A stretch of DNA of 64,000 nt from Gossypium raimondii (GCF_025698545.1 NC_068569.1:4402001-4466000), one strand, 5' to 3'; positions 23,601-36,682 are shown, counted from the first letter of the stretch. The notes: a model not told the origin generated them from the sequence alone. A program made the numbers and translations.

Positions 23601-25388
23601 CCATTTAAATATATTTTGACATGAGATTGTGAAATAATGATAAAACAATTTCATTACATTTATCTCTTGGTCTGTCTACCATCCTCCAAAACGTGGACGG
23701 ATGGATGCTGGTATTCCTGATTTTAGAGGTGGTTGCCTACATGGCATCCGAGTATCTATTTCAGAACATGTTTCGATACTTGCATTAAAACTAGTTTTGA
23801 CTTAAATATGAACAGATGTTATTCTGGGTAGTTAATATGAGCATAACCGCATAAGATATGCACTAAAACAAAGCCAAAACTAACTTCGATTTTAGTCCTA
23901 CATTTATAAATGATGAATGGCAGAAAGGAATAAAGCTGAGTTTCAGTCCATCAGTTGTGTGGGGAAAAAGAAAGGGGAGGGTTGGTAGGAAAATGAGGCA
24001 AGTGCAGTTAACCAAAACAGAAACAGAAAGGTGTTCATTGTTTGTTAAAAAGCTTTTCTGGTATGCGCTGCCCACGGTATCAGTACTATATTATTTCAAT
24101 AATCACTGATTAGTGGAACAGCCGTTGTCCGGTAGTCTTTGGAAGCATTCTTATGATCTTTTAATCTGGATTAAGTTTAAGCTTTGATCCTTTTTTATTA
24201 TCTCCATGTGAATGAATTTCATTTCAATTTGGATGAAAAGGAAGATTATGTTGTGTTCTCTTTTGTGTAGTGATCTCCACTAAAATGGCACAGTGGCCAT
24301 TCATGCAAAAATTCTAGCTTTTGATCATAGTATGCAATATCTCAAATCTCATTGATTCACTTCTCTCCCACTAAACTAGAAAATTAAAATGAAAGTCCCT
24401 AAAAAGTATACAAAACTAAAAAAAAAGGTAAGCAAAGATAGATTATTAGAATAAGATTAATAAACTAAAGGATTAATCAGAAAAAGTTGAAAGTATAACA
24501 GCCTTATACATATGGCTGAGGCACGAGACGATCACTTTATTTGGTCACAAAGCAAAGCATGGTCTCGCGTCGCGCGTGTCTGTCTCAAACCATTGTGTTC
24601 CCCTTCCCCAACATACCCCCTCAACTTGGAATTTTTATTTTTCTTTTGTTTTGAAAATACAACAAATTGTATTATATTATAGGGCTCCCATAAAATGGAA
24701 AAATTTTCATTTGACTCCTTTATAATTTATAAAATTTTAAATTAGTAATGATAAAGTTACACTTTATCTCTCAAAATGATAAAATTTGATTTAATCCTCT
24801 AAAAATTATAAATATATAAGCTATTAAAATGATAGAATTGTATAAAAATATATAATTTAATTCACCCAAAAAATTCTAACTTCACCCTTGTCCCTAAATC
24901 ATATTTCTCAATCCATCACAACAAATCTATATTCCAAACCTAATATTCATTATAAATAATTCAACAAAAGAAAACTTACTATAGATTTAATCCCTACCAA
25001 GAAGCCCCCCTTTTTTTTTTTACCATATCAGCCTTCTTTTCAGTCTCATCTACATTCAAACAAATATTTTTCCAAAGACACTATAACAAAGTTTACTTCC
25101 AAAATCATCTGTATTTATATCCCTTTTCACATAAATATAAACCATAAATATTCATTATTTCTTGTATTCTAATGTTCTTTTAGGAATTTTTCTCTTATAT
25201 TTACTGATGGTAGATTTAGAATAAGTAAACAACGTAAGAAAGCAAATTTCATTATTTAATGACTTATTAATGATATATATATATATATATATATATATGA
25301 GAACTAAACGTTAAATTTTATAATCACTTATTATTTACAATTACTCTTATTTGCAATTGTGGAGTCGTGGGTTATTTTTTTAAAAATA
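20635..25388. other. Long intergenic region between zinc-finger and response-regulator genes
   Basis: The first part (20635-20900) is the zinc-finger gene's upstream side, with a GAGAGAGAGAA purine tract at 20744-20760. The rest is AT-rich with no recognised gene or tRNA. An (AT)n microsatellite of about 30 bp lies at 25268-25298. Around 24680-24900 the sequence resembles degenerate transposon-like DNA, but I find no convincing ends. Confidence 0.45.
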
Positions 25389-25866
25389 TTGGTATTAGAT
25401 TCTGTACTTTACGTAAGTTGTGGGTTTAGTATATATATTTTATTTGATCATTTTCAGTCTTTTTACTTTTAAAATTTGAAAATTTTAGTCCTAACTAGAT
25501 GATAACTATTAAATTCATTAAGTTAAGTTCATTGTTTTAAAATTTGATGTGCCAAATATATTATCACATGTGTAATGTTATGCCTGTTTGTTAAGGACTA
25601 TTGTTTGCATTAAGACTTAAATTTTGAAATTAAAAAATATAATCACTAAGAATGAATGATCCAATTGGTGAACGTAGACTAAACCTATAACTTTATGCAT
25701 AATACAAGACTAATGATATAATTTAACCAAATGTATTTAATTGTTACCATTGGGTCAAGACAAAATTTTAATATTTGAAAAGTGCAAGGCTTAAAATTGA
25801 TCAAATTGAAGTACATATACTAAATCCACAAATTACATAAATACAGGGTTTAATAGCAGAATTTGA
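25389..25866. mobile_element. Candidate MITE with about 60-bp terminal inverted repeats
   Basis: The left end (ATTAGATTCTGTACTTTACG, then TTGTGGGTTTAGTATAT) pairs with the complement of the right end (CTATTAAACCCTGTATTTAT, then TTTGTGGATTTAGTATAT). The arms cover about 25389-25460 and 25795-25866. The interior is AT-rich and non-coding. No certain target duplication was found, so the superfamily is open and the exact ends may be off by several bases. Confidence 0.6.
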
Positions 25867-26374
25867 CCATTGTTTTTTTGTAAAGGAGAAGTTAGGTCGA
25901 ATAGATTTTCATGTACTCAACACAAATGTTAAATGAATGTGGAGGGTTTCTTTATAAAAAATTAATAATAATATTCTTATTCTAATTAAAAATTAGGAAG
26001 AGGATATGAAATTAAAACAAAATCAACAAAATTTCAAAAAATAATTAATTTCAGAGAAAATTCAGCTTTCACAGTTAATTACCATAATTTAGTTTCCATA
26101 TTATATTCTTTACTCTCACTTTCACAAATTTAGAAAGAACAGAGTTTGCCATTTGTTTTTCTAATATTAAAGGCATTTTCCACATCCTTAGCTTACTAAT
26201 CACTTCCTATCCTTATCTCTCCTTCTAAATTAACCCGTTAATGACAATCTAAACTTGTTCCCTCACTTTCTCTGTGTCTCGAATTTCCGTGGCTGTTAGT
26301 TTCTGGGTTTTGTTCCAAAACCTCGAAACATTGTGTTAATTTTGTCAAATAGAAAGAAATACAAGCAGTAGAAA

Positions 26375-29300
26375 ATGAGAGTAGAGCGAGTAATCAGTGA
26401 CGAAAATGATTCGTTTCCAGTTGGTATGCGTGTTTTGGCAGTAGACGATGATCCAACTTGCCTTTTACTGCTCGAAACCTTGCTTACTAAGTGCAAGTAT
26501 AATGGTTCGTTTTTGCTTCATTTAACACAAACCTCACTTTTGTTTGGGTTATTGGTTTTGTGTGTGTGTGTGTTTTATTTTTTCTGTTGATTATTTACAG
26601 TTATTCTGTTTGTTGGCTTGGTTTCCGTTAAAGTGAAATCTTTGTGATTTAATTCATTGTAAAAATCAAAACAAAGATATCATTTTTCCGGTTCTCTTCG
26701 ATTCTGTAGATAGGCATTAGACTCGGGGTTTTTTTTTTTTTTAAATGAGGTTCTATTCTTGATTTGGTGACTTCGTGTTATTTAGTCTCCCATAACTCGT
26801 ACATCTGGATAATGTTTCAATTTTGGATTCTGTTTCCTCGAATCCTAATTCAATCTTTTTATTTTGCTATTTTTCATTTATTGATTCGGTTGACAGTATG
26901 TATGGGTTTTAAATCTTTGAAAATGTTAGTGTGAAAATTCTGTAATTTGCAGTTACCACCACAAGTCAGGCTATCACAGCATTGAAGATGTTGAGAGAAA
27001 ACAAGAACAAGTTTGATTTGGTTATCAGCGATGTCCATATGCCCGACATGGATGGTTTTAAGTTGCTTGAGCTTGTGGGACTTGAGATGGACCTGCCTGT
27101 CATAAGTAAGCTAGTAATTATACTCTTTGGGCTTCTTTTACATTCTTTATGCATTTTTTTATCAAGTGTTTACTATTTGAAACTAAATGCTTATTCATAA
27201 TTCCAAAATTTGAAGGTTTTGCATAACATATGATCAATTACCTTTTTTTAACCTTAGCTAATTAAAAGTCCTTATAGTGCTGACAATTCATGAAGTTGCT
27301 AATTAAAATTGGATCTTTGTTTTAACTAATAGTATGATAAAATGCCTTCAGTGTTGTCTGCAAATGGTGATACCAAGCTTGTGATGGAAGGGATTACTCA
27401 TGGGGCTTGTGATTATTTGTTGAAACCTGTTCGAATTGAGGAGCTACAAAATATATGGCAACATGTAATCAGGAGAAAGAAATTTGATAGGAAAGACCGG
27501 GATGGTTCTGGCAGCCAAGACAAGCCTTATATTGACAGCAGTGAGGCTGCAGGGTTAGGAAATGTTGATCACAATGGGAAGTTCAACAAGAAGAGGAAGG
27601 ACCAGAATGAAGATGAAGATGAGGAGCGTGATGAGAATGGACATGATAATGAGGATTTGTCAACCCAAAAGAAACCTCGTGTTGTTTGGTCAGTGGAGTT
27701 GCATCGCAAATTTGTTGCAGCAGTTAATCAACTGGGCATTGAGAGTATGTTCTTAACTATTACTATTGTTGTTTGTTGACTCCCATGTCGATCCATCATT
27801 TTAAATTTCTAGCAACCATTATTATTATTATTATTATTATTATGATTTGAGATGATATTCTTCATCTGCTTGAATCCCTGAATTCTCACATTCTACTCCT
27901 AACATTTATTATTCATGTTTCACCAATCAATGCCAATGCTTGGGTTAAAGATTCCTTTTGGGGAAGATTCAGTTCTAGGTCCTCTGGTTTATTGTTTCAT
28001 CTCACGGGAATTTACTTATGCATGGAGCTTTTATCAACTTCTTATGTGATTGTAATGCAGAGGCTGTACCTAAAAAGATCCTAGAATTGATGAATGTTGA
28101 AAATCTTACCAGAGAAAATGTTGCCAGTCATCTCCAGGCACTATTTCTTAACTTAACTTAGTTACTGTGATCCAAAACATACCAGGAACCTAACTAGTTC
28201 CTTTTTTGTGGTTGCAGAAATTTAGGCTTTACCTGAAAAGAATCAGCTGTGTGGCAAACCAGCAAGCCAATATGGCGGCAGCCTTAGGCAGTGTAGATTC
28301 TACCCATTTGCGGATGGGGACTATGAATGGACTTGGGAATTTCCATACATTGGCTGGACCTGATCAGATTCACAATGCAGCCTTTAGATCTTTCCAACAT
28401 AGTGGTGTGCTCAGAAGATTGAACACACCTGCTGGGGTAGGTATCAGTGGACTTCCTTCTTCAGGATTGGTTCAATTAAGTCCGGTTCAAAACTTGGGAA
28501 ATACCAGTACCTATCAGAGAAAGTTGCAATCTTTTGTAATTCCTGGTAACCATAATGCTAACATTCTACAAGGGATGCCAATGTCATTAGAATTTTATCA
28601 ACTGCAAAATAACAGGGCAGCTAGCCATGTTGGACAGTTTCCATCTGTCGATAATACAACTGTTTTGCCCGTTTCCTCCATTTCTGGCAGTTTAATAGAT
28701 GCAGGCTGCTCCAATAGTCCTCTTCTTGGTGTTACTAGCAACTCCTTGTTGTTAGAGGGAAGCTCTCAGCTGCCTACTTTGCATGCTAGTAATTTGCGAG
28801 ACAGTGTTTCTGGCTTCCCCAACAGGAGCACCTTGTCCGACTTTACTTCCATAGCTCCTGCTTCCAATCAATTACATGGTTCAAAAGCAGATATACAAGA
28901 CCAAGCATTCCCAATCAGCTGTAATGCGGGGAAAATAATCAGTAGTGCTCCTCAAGACTGGAATGCCCCAAAGAAAGATGCCCCTTACCAATCAAATGTT
29001 CCAAGTTGTTCAATAAACTCTTTACGGGCTGTTAATGGTGATATGGCTCAGTTGGGCCAATGCTTGGATCAAAATAACCCAATTTTCAACAGAAACGTGG
29101 GTTTTGATTTTGTTGATCCCTTATCCATCAAGTGTAGTGAAGGTGAAAACTTAGCTATGGAACCATCAGTTATTGAAAAGGAAGGGTATCTTATGGTCCA
29201 ACCTAGCCGACAGGGAATTTACATTCCTGATAATGAAGGTGAAAACTTTGCTATGGAACCATCGGTCATTGAAAAGGAAGGGTATCTTATAGTCCAACCT

Positions 29301-30050
29301 AGGCGACAGGGAAGTTATATTCCTGGTAATCTTGGCTCATTGGAAGATCTGGCTAGTGCAATGACGAAACAGGTAAGCATAATCACATCTATTTCTTGTG
29401 GTAATTTCTTCTTTAGCTGAAGCTTGAATTATATTTTCATAGTTTTGGCCATCAAAATTAGCCAGTACTAAAGATACTCAAGGCTATGAACCTTATGAAC
29501 CTCTCCAATTTTACTGAGATGGTATTAGGACTTACTAGCATTCATGTATCGATGGACATTCATTTTACACTAACATTATACATTGGTGAATGAGTAGAAA
29601 AGATCTCTTCTAATGAAATGTTTCTTAAATCGAGAGTTGATCTTTTCCTTAAACTCATCATCAATCCTTCCTGTAATATCAGGATGTTTATTAACGTCTA
29701 TACTATTAGCTTTATAGTTACTCCAAATGTCTGTCATGGTTTTAACAGTTTCATTTATTCCACCCTATCATTTTATTACATGGTTTCCTGATAAATTCTC
29801 TCATTTTTTAAATTTAGAAAGGAAGTTCTTGGTCTTCATCTTTTAGCAGTTTTAAGTAAATCTCTTGTTATTTTCTGTTGAATATTGGTCATCAATAACA
29901 ATATCTGCGTCAAAGATGCATATACGATTTTGACCATTTAAGTATAAAATTGGGGTATTATCTTTGTTTCTGATGCAGGACCATGATAAAGGGAAACCAA
30001 CAGATGGTGATTTTGGATACAATGATTATTCTCTCAGAACGTGCATTTGA
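26375..30050 (+). CDS. Type-B two-component response regulator (ARR10/ARR12-like), 659 aa
   Basis: Six exons: 26375-26504, 26953-27105, 27352-27744, 28061-28137, 28218-29372 and 29979-30050 (1,980 nt). The N-terminal receiver domain (about 18-135) has acidic D24/D25, phosphoacceptor D70 in [12 protein letters not shown] and K119 in DYLLKPVR. An acidic, basic-flanked linker follows ([13 protein letters not shown]). A GARP/Myb-like DNA-binding domain spans about 201-259 ([19 protein letters not shown] and [16 protein letters not shown]). The long C-terminal part is the usual Gln/Asn/Ser-rich activation region. It would receive phosphate from AHP proteins in cytokinin signalling and act in the nucleus; the receiver sequence ([30 protein letters not shown]) is closest to the ARR10/ARR12 group. 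Odd points: the intron after exon 4 starts with GC, and residues 559-622 are a 32-residue tandem duplication. Confidence 0.93.
28138..28217 (+). other. Non-canonical GC-AG intron in the response-regulator gene
   Basis: The exon ends CATCTCCAG at 28137 and the next exon starts AAATTTAGG at 28218, which keeps the conserved [12 protein letters not shown] junction of the GARP domain. The intron then begins GCACTA and ends TTGCAG. The nearest GT (at GTTACTG) would add 23 nt and break the frame, so GC-AG is the simplest reading. Confidence 0.75.
29139..29330 (+). repeat. 96-bp in-frame tandem duplication in exon 5
   Basis: Two units, 29139-29234 and 29235-29330, each encode 32 residues beginning EGEN(L/F)[13 protein letters not shown] and ending IPDN or IPGN. 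They differ at few positions, which points to a recent duplication. The length is a multiple of three, so the reading frame is kept. Confidence 0.93.
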
Positions 30051-30602
30051 GATTAGAATGTAGACGCACTAACAGCGAAAGAAGTATCTGCATTGCATTG
30101 CCTTTCTCTTGATAGTTTTGCTTCATGTAACTGATGACTAATCTATCTGTTATCTTATTTCCTCCTTTTATCAGCCTTGTCGTTGTTCTTTTCTTCATTA
30201 TTCCTTGCAACTTTTTGCAGTTTTTTTTTGTGTAATGATATAGCCCAGTTTTTCTAGCTCAGACAAGTTCCAACTTCTGCGGCAAAGGCCTGTCCAATGT
30301 TGTTCAATGAATAAATATTAATTGCTTATTTCCCCAAATATGCATATTATGGAAGATTTATAAGGTTTGCTTTGTATTAGTACAAGCTTTACTTCATAAT
30401 TAAAGATTAAAATCGGATTCTTCAATTAGGACCAAATTTGCTAGTTGAAGAAATGAGTGAACTTTATTTCTTAGAAACAACAATAGCATTCGAAATATCA
30501 TTCTCAGGACATAGTGAAGTAAGTAAATTATCACCCGTTATGCACTTCCCCTTTTAAACAAAGAAAGATGGTATAAAATTATTGTGGGATAAAAGTCGGA
30601 AA
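30051..30602. other. Convergent intergenic region (shared 3' sides)
   Basis: This holds the 3'UTR side of the plus-strand response regulator and that of the minus-strand BAHD gene. AATAAATATTAATTGC at 30310-30325 could serve as a plus-strand polyadenylation region. No gene seen. Confidence 0.5.
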
Positions 30603-32518
30603 TTATTGCATATTGGTGAGGAAGTAGTGAGAGAAAGCATTGAGGGATTGAGGAAGTAACCCAATCCTCATATCGATGCCTCTGGAATCGATGGGATTCT
30701 GCATAAAATAAGCAACTTGTGGAATTGGAGAAAGCAATGGAGACACATAGGCTGCTTCTCCGTGAAAAAAATCAATCTTGTGGAATGGCATCCTAGTCCA
30801 ATCAGAGACAAGGGTGAGCTCATTCAGTGGAAGGAGAGTGCCCTGAGGCCCATCTAACGCCTGGTTATATGCAATCACATAGTCGTTGCTAATCGAACGC
30901 TTGGCTTCTTTTATCTTGTCTACGATATCTTCATGGCTTCCTGCCTCCAGTTCTTCAGCTGTTAAGGCAGCAGAGGCTAATACATAAGCGTTGCCACTGA
31001 AGCCTTCTGGCAGTGGGGGCACCGTCTTCTTCCTTATGTCCACAGCAAATTGCAAGCATACCTTTGATCCTTTCATCACTCCTAATGCCTTGGTTCTTGC
31101 CTGGAGTCCCAAAAACCAAAAAACACTAGTTCATTATGGTATAAGTGCACATTACCTGTGTAAATAGCATATGATCATCTGCATAAAATTGAACCATCAA
31201 ATTATTGTGCGTACATGATTTAGTTTTTGTTATCAAAACATAAAATTCTTCCTGTGGGTGCGCTCATTCTAGTTTTGTCTCTATAGCCTCATGGAGGATT
31301 GAAAATTTTACACTCAATATTATGATGATTTATATAGCATTAAAAACTAGGAAAGACCGATCCGCTGAAAACTGAAATAGGTAGTTAAGAAATTAATTTA
31401 CCTTCCATAAGTGAGCAGCAAGCAGCTCAAAGGATGAACATGAAAAGCTGCCACTCCTCTCACCAAAGACCTTGCTTTTTAAGCTTTCTATCATTGCACC
31501 ACTGAGATGGAATGTCTTGAGAACAAGATTAGAGTTCCCCACATCAGGGAGTTTTCCGGATCCAAACTTCGTATCTGGACCACAAGTTTGACCACTCATA
31601 GCCTGTTTTATCAACTGGTATAGGTGATCTATGGCTACAGCCCTTGTGGCCGAGCTCCCACTTTCAGGCAACTTTGTAATCCCCGGATTTTCCACTAACA
31701 ATACCCCCCTCTCATGCACAGGTTTGTAAAGCTCGGTGCCTCTCTTTTGTTTCAAAATAGCAGAATTAGAAGCCCATGCATGGAGAAAATCATAGGTGGC
31801 TGGTCCATCAAACAAAGAGTGGCTTGAACCAATACCGATTGAATAGCCTCCACACCCGAACTCGGTAACCTACATCATGTAACAAGTTGTCCAGTCTGCT
31901 AAGTCCTTCAATATAATGCTATATAGCTTGATGAATGGAACCTAACTTATCAATAGGGGGAGGAAATAATTAAAATCCGTCGAGGCAGGACATCAGGGAA
32001 TTTCATCTCAAGATTTTTGTTATCAGTTAAAAATGGGTCGAAACATGTATATATATATATAAACTCACCTGAGCAACAACTAATGGCATCTCCGAGAAGT
32101 TGCCATGAAAATCAGGCTTGTAAGCCAGATGCTCGAAGAATTCATTGTATTGAGAAAGATCTCCAAGTTCAATGATCTTAGCACTGGTAACTGCCTCCAC
32201 TAGAACTGCACCATCATTGCTGCACCAAAGGTTAAGTTTACCATCACTCGGGTTCAAGCTCAACCTACCTGCAGCTGGATACCAAATCGAAAGAGTCTCT
32301 TCCAACCCAGATTTTAAGCAACTAAAAATTGAATCCAGAGACAGGTTCTGGTATGCAGCAGAAGATTTGTAAAAGAAAACCACGTACATTAGCAGTGGAC
32401 ACTGCCTGTCCAAATTAGACAGATGGACCGTTTGTGTTGGATTCAAGGACTTTGGGAGTACGGAAACTGTCTTAGTAACCCGAACAGTTGGATAATTCTC
32501 ATCATGTTGGGTGGCCAT
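30603..32518 (-). CDS. BAHD acyltransferase (471 aa) with atypical DFFHG motif
   Basis: Three exons on the minus strand, 32518-32069, 31869-31402 and 31100-30603 (1,416 nt), with GT-AG introns. BAHD enzymes move an acyl group from acyl-CoA to an alcohol or amine in the cytosol. The catalytic HxxxD motif is HSLFD (H167, D171) in the context IGIGSSHSLFDG. The second family motif, normally DFGWG near the C-terminus, reads DFFHG (416-420) after SDWTRMPFHKI. WYPAAGRLSLNP and GNAYVLASA are further family landmarks. Length fits the family (430-480). The acyl donor and acceptor cannot be told from sequence; the DFGWG change suggests a subgroup away from typical hydroxycinnamoyl transferases. It is convergent with the response regulator. 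Confidence 0.9.
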
Positions 32519-32567
32519 GGATGTTTCTTTTGTTGTTGTGAGAAACAGAAGAGAATGACAATGTACA

Positions 32568-32575
32568 TTTATAAA
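32568..32575 (-). promoter_or_regulatory. TATA-box candidate of the BAHD gene
   Basis: TTTATAAA lies about 50 bp upstream of the BAHD start codon on the minus strand, a plausible TATA position with a short 5'UTR. Confidence 0.5.
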
Positions 32576-35500
32576 GAGAAGAGCTTAGATTCCTAGGAGC
32601 CAACCTATATCTCTTTATGGATTTATTTTATGTTGTTTTTTATGAGATGGGGAATGGTTTGTAGTGCTTGCCTTATATTAAACTAATGCTTTGCATGGTA
32701 CTGTGTTTGTTCTTTTGTACATATAAACGCCGACTGTATTATCTGGCTCGCACTCCCAAGGGATTGATGCTGACCTACTATACCTATTATATATATATAT
32801 ACACTCCGAACTCTTGTAAAAACATCAAATGATGGGCCCTGAATGTCTATAAGATGAACCCTTCGTTACCTAGCTAGAATGTAATGAGTAAATTAGGGTT
32901 TCTTGGGTTATCATTTTCATTAAACACAAGTATTTAAAGAGACGAAGAAAAGAACAGGTAAGTTAATACATTATGTATGTTGTGTTTTGGAATTGTTAAC
33001 TGTTATCACCATTAATGTGTAATGATAAGTGAATGATTGAGAGCAAATAACCGATTAACCATTTTACGCATGAAGAAGAGCGTGGAAAGCAAAATGCAGC
33101 AGGAAATCCCTACATTTCAATGAGCTTTTGTTCGGTAGCATAGTTAAATAATAACGGGATTCTATACACACTTGGACAATAATATATATACTAGTAAAAT
33201 CAAAGTTAAAAAGAAAAGTAGAGCAGTTGATTGGAGAGAAAGAAAGGTAGTAGATGGAAAAACAGGTTGGCATGTCATGAGAGGTGTGGGGGTGTTGCTG
33301 TTGTAAGAAATAAGAATAGCAAATATATATCAAATTAAGCATGCGTATATATGAACCCCTGACTTGTGTCTATTTGTCTCCACTTTCCCAGCACTTTGCC
33401 TCATTTCCAGCTTTCTTTATTTTCTCCCCCCATCCACCCTTTTCATGATTTCTTTCCGCTAGAATCTCTGTCACTGTGGATTCAGCCTTAAAATGGAATT
33501 AAATATTTCTTGCTTCCAGCTTAAATAGATATGTTGTCTACAAATGACCAGTGCTTTACTGAATGCTTGCTACTGTATTGGTTGTGATGGACTTCCAATT
33601 TAAGTTAATACTGTCCTCTTCTACTCTTATATATATTAATTAATGTATCATTTGTACTCAACTTTAGGCCGCATACTATATATATTATGTTCATTGGTTT
33701 GCTTCAAAGATTAATTAGTGAACTGAAGATTTGTTGAAAGGCCAAACATGTAAAAAGGCAAAATAGTATTAACTTATTAGCACTGCTTTAAGCAACAGAA
33801 ACCTCACTTTTGTTTCCTTGGCACCTAATTTTTATTAGGTTAAACTAGTCACTAAATTTTACAATTTCCCCGTTCGGATATCTTTGCAATATATATATAA
33901 TTAATCTTTAAAAAATAAGTGAGTGACCAAAATAAAAAGCTTATTAAATTTGGGTGACTAAAATGAGCGTACAATAACATTGAATTAACAGGTGACCAAA
34001 ATGAAAGCTTAATAAAGTTGGGTAGCTAAAATGAAAACGGCTGTTAACTGTAATACCCAATTTACAATTTTTTTATGTTCGTACTGGAAGTTGAATGATC
34101 AAGTATGTTGTTTACCCTTTTTAGTAAAGTTAATTTGCTTCTTCTTCGAAGATATGCAGAAGTGGCCAACATGCGATCTTCTCAAGTATAGGATTTAGAT
34201 TGATTGAAGTTAGACTTTTCAATCTATAGAGGCAAAAATTAAAAAAGTACATACCAGAAAACGTGGGATTGTGTTTGATTGTGTTTTATTATATGAATCT
34301 TGTATTATAATCCTAACAGATTAATTAAGTGACAGATGAACAAACGAGGATGCTTCTGTTGTGTCTTGTTTGTATTTCAATTGTCGGATTCGTTTTAAAT
34401 TTTTATTTTTATCCCCAAAAAAAATGAACATTTAGATTTGATTTAGAACTGACAAATGCCTGCAAAAAAAATCCTTTGAATAGTACGCCATCTAACAGTT
34501 ACTTCCGGTTTCACTGTGCTTTGCCGCAGTCTGTGGATTGCATGGCGATTTACTTCTCTGTTCTTTTTGTATCCAGGCCCGAATCTTAATCCACGATTTA
34601 GATGCTATCTTAAAGGAGGATCAGACCCTGTTAAATCCATGTCAATTTCTTATACAGTAGCAGCTTTCTGCGGCTCAGAAATACGAGGATAGGGCTCTGC
34701 GGGTGGATGAATCCAAGATGTGTCCCCACAAACTTACTTCCGTAAGTTCTTGGGAAAACCAAGAAATCTGTTAATTAAATACCCGACTCCTGATCTCTCT
34801 TGCTATAATTCTCCATTTCCACTAGATCTTATATGTCCAAGACCCTTCAAAGAGAATGATGTTACCTTATTGTAATGCAGAGACAACTATAATCGATCTG
34901 CATCATCGCTGCAAAATTTTCTTCTAATGCTGCATAATGATAATTTTAGTCATCCCTCATCAGCAAAAGCAAAATAGGGAAAGAGAAGTGACCACACAAC
35001 CATTCACCACTACTCTTTAACCAACACCAATAAAGCACGTAAATTCGATTATGACGTGTGATAAATAATGAACAAGAAATAACCACCCTAAAATTTTATG
35101 CTGGAAGGAACTGCAGCTTACCGGTTATATCTAGTAGAAGGGATCCCTATAGACATTTCATTTAAACATATCTGCAACCTTGTCTCCCTTCTCTTGTTCT
35201 CATCCTAAGACCAAAATCAAGGATGAGAGCAAATAGTTAAGTAGGGAATCATTTGCAAGCAGCATCTAATTTGAATGTTCATACAACAGCTAACAACCAG
35301 ACATAGCATTGGACAATATGCTTGTTTTTCATAGATTTAATTTCGAAACAGGGAGTTAATGCCACAAGAATAGGATAGCATAGGAGTATGCAACTTTTAT
35401 GTATTCTAGTTCTTAAAAATCAAGAGGCAAAATCCTTTTCAAGATTGCTCAAAGAACCCCGTCACTCATAGCTATAGAGAGATGATAAACAGGTTTGTTA

Positions 35501-35857
35501 TGCCCACACTAAAACAGATTATATAGTTTTTCGAAAGGATCCCCAAAACAGAATTTCTCTTTTCCAGAGACTAAGCACAAATTAACACAAACGAGGAAAT
35601 AGATGAAGAGGATATCTCAAGTGAGATGCCAATGGTTCAAATTATTATTGAAACACTAACTGCATAATTTATACATGACTTTCAACTAGAACTAGAATAG
35701 AAAACCAGTTAAGGTTTCAGTTACAATGCAAGCAAAGGAGATAAGCTCACAACTAAATTAACAATCATTTTTGCCAATGTATACAATGAAAATTATAAAG
35801 TCTCACACTCAAGTAGTCTACATTCATCAACCTTTTCCCAATTATTATTTCTTCTTT
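32576..35857. other. Intergenic between BAHD and CAF1 genes
   Basis: AT-rich DNA with an (AT)n tract near 32790-32800. Between about 33830 and 34070 the words GTGACTAAAATGA, GTGACCAAAATGA and GTAGCTAAAATGA recur, which looks like a worn repeat fragment without clear ends. No gene was recognised. The last 150 bases are the likely CAF1 3'UTR. Confidence 0.45.
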
Positions 35858-36682
35858 CTAATTAGTAGTCTGTCCACTTTCGACCCCTAGGCCATACAGT
35901 ACACCTGCATATTTCTCAGTGGAGCCATTGAAAAAGTTATCTCTCAACTTCCTAAACGTGCACGATGTGAGCAAACTATCCGAGCCAGCTTGATGACACA
36001 CACCAACTCTTTCCACTTCCAACAACTCAGCAAGCTTGTTCAAACCACCATGCAGGCTATTGCAAAACTTCATCATATGCTTGATATCGTACAACATGGG
36101 AAAATACATATTGATCAAATCAAAGAATCCCGCTTGATTATCGGGCAAACTCCTGCAAGTCAATAGCTTTAGCAAATACCCAAAGTCATATCCACTATGA
36201 AAAGTTACCCAATGCACACCATCATTCAGCACAATCCCGGAAGACATCAGAAGCTCGCCGAACCGCTTCACGTCGATACCCTTCTCATTGTTCTTCTTAA
36301 AATCAATCCCGCACTGGCGCAACAACTCAATGGAATCACTAGCAAAGATATCTTCGCTTATATTGAACTCGCAGAAATTGAATTGCCAAATGCAAGAGCT
36401 GTCAGTTCCACAAGTGGGAAGGTTGCCATTCTCATCCGAGAAAGTGAGCCCTAATTGGATCAACTTCAACATATCCACGTTATCTTTCAAAGTTTGGTAG
36501 TTATAATCACTGATATTCTTGAAAGAACCAACAGGACGTAGAACTACACCCGGGAACTCAGTATCCATAGCTACATAATTATAGGTATCAACAATTTCAC
36601 GGATCAAAGCAAACTCTTCTTCTAGATTATCGTTCCAAACTTCTCGAATATGAACTGAATCACCTTTGGGCAAAACCGACAT
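35858..36682 (-). CDS. CAF1: CCR4-NOT complex deadenylase CAF1 (POP2-like), 274 aa
   Basis: An intronless 274-residue RNase D-like (DEDD) exonuclease. It shortens mRNA poly(A) tails as a subunit of the CCR4-NOT complex in the cytoplasm. The DEDD residues are visible: D and E in [11 protein letters not shown] in [14 protein letters not shown] and D in [14 protein letters not shown]. Family blocks [45 protein letters not shown] and [20 protein letters not shown] are all present, and the length equals Arabidopsis CAF1 proteins. The start at 36682 (MSVLPKGDS) matches family starts; the frame is open to an ATG at 36724 but those 14 extra residues are not family-like. The 5'UTR holds a 104-bp intron (36893-36790). 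Confidence 0.95.
   Translation of the reverse strand: MSVLPKGDSVHIREVWNDNLEEEFALIREIVDTYNYVAMDTEFPGVVLRPVGSFKNISDYNYQTLKDNVDMLKLIQLGLTFSDENGNLPTCGTDSSCIWQFNFCEFNISEDIFASDSIELLRQCGIDFKKNNEKGIDVKRFGELLMSSGIVLNDGVHWVTFHSGYDFGYLLKLLTCRSLPDNQAGFFDLINMYFPMLYDIKHMMKFCNSLHGGLNKLAELLEVERVGVCHQAGSDSLLTSCTFRKLRDNFFNGSTEKYAGVLYGLGVESGQTTN

Noticed and set aside
24680-24900. Degenerate transposon-like AT-rich block
   Set aside because: No inverted ends or target duplication could be found by eye.
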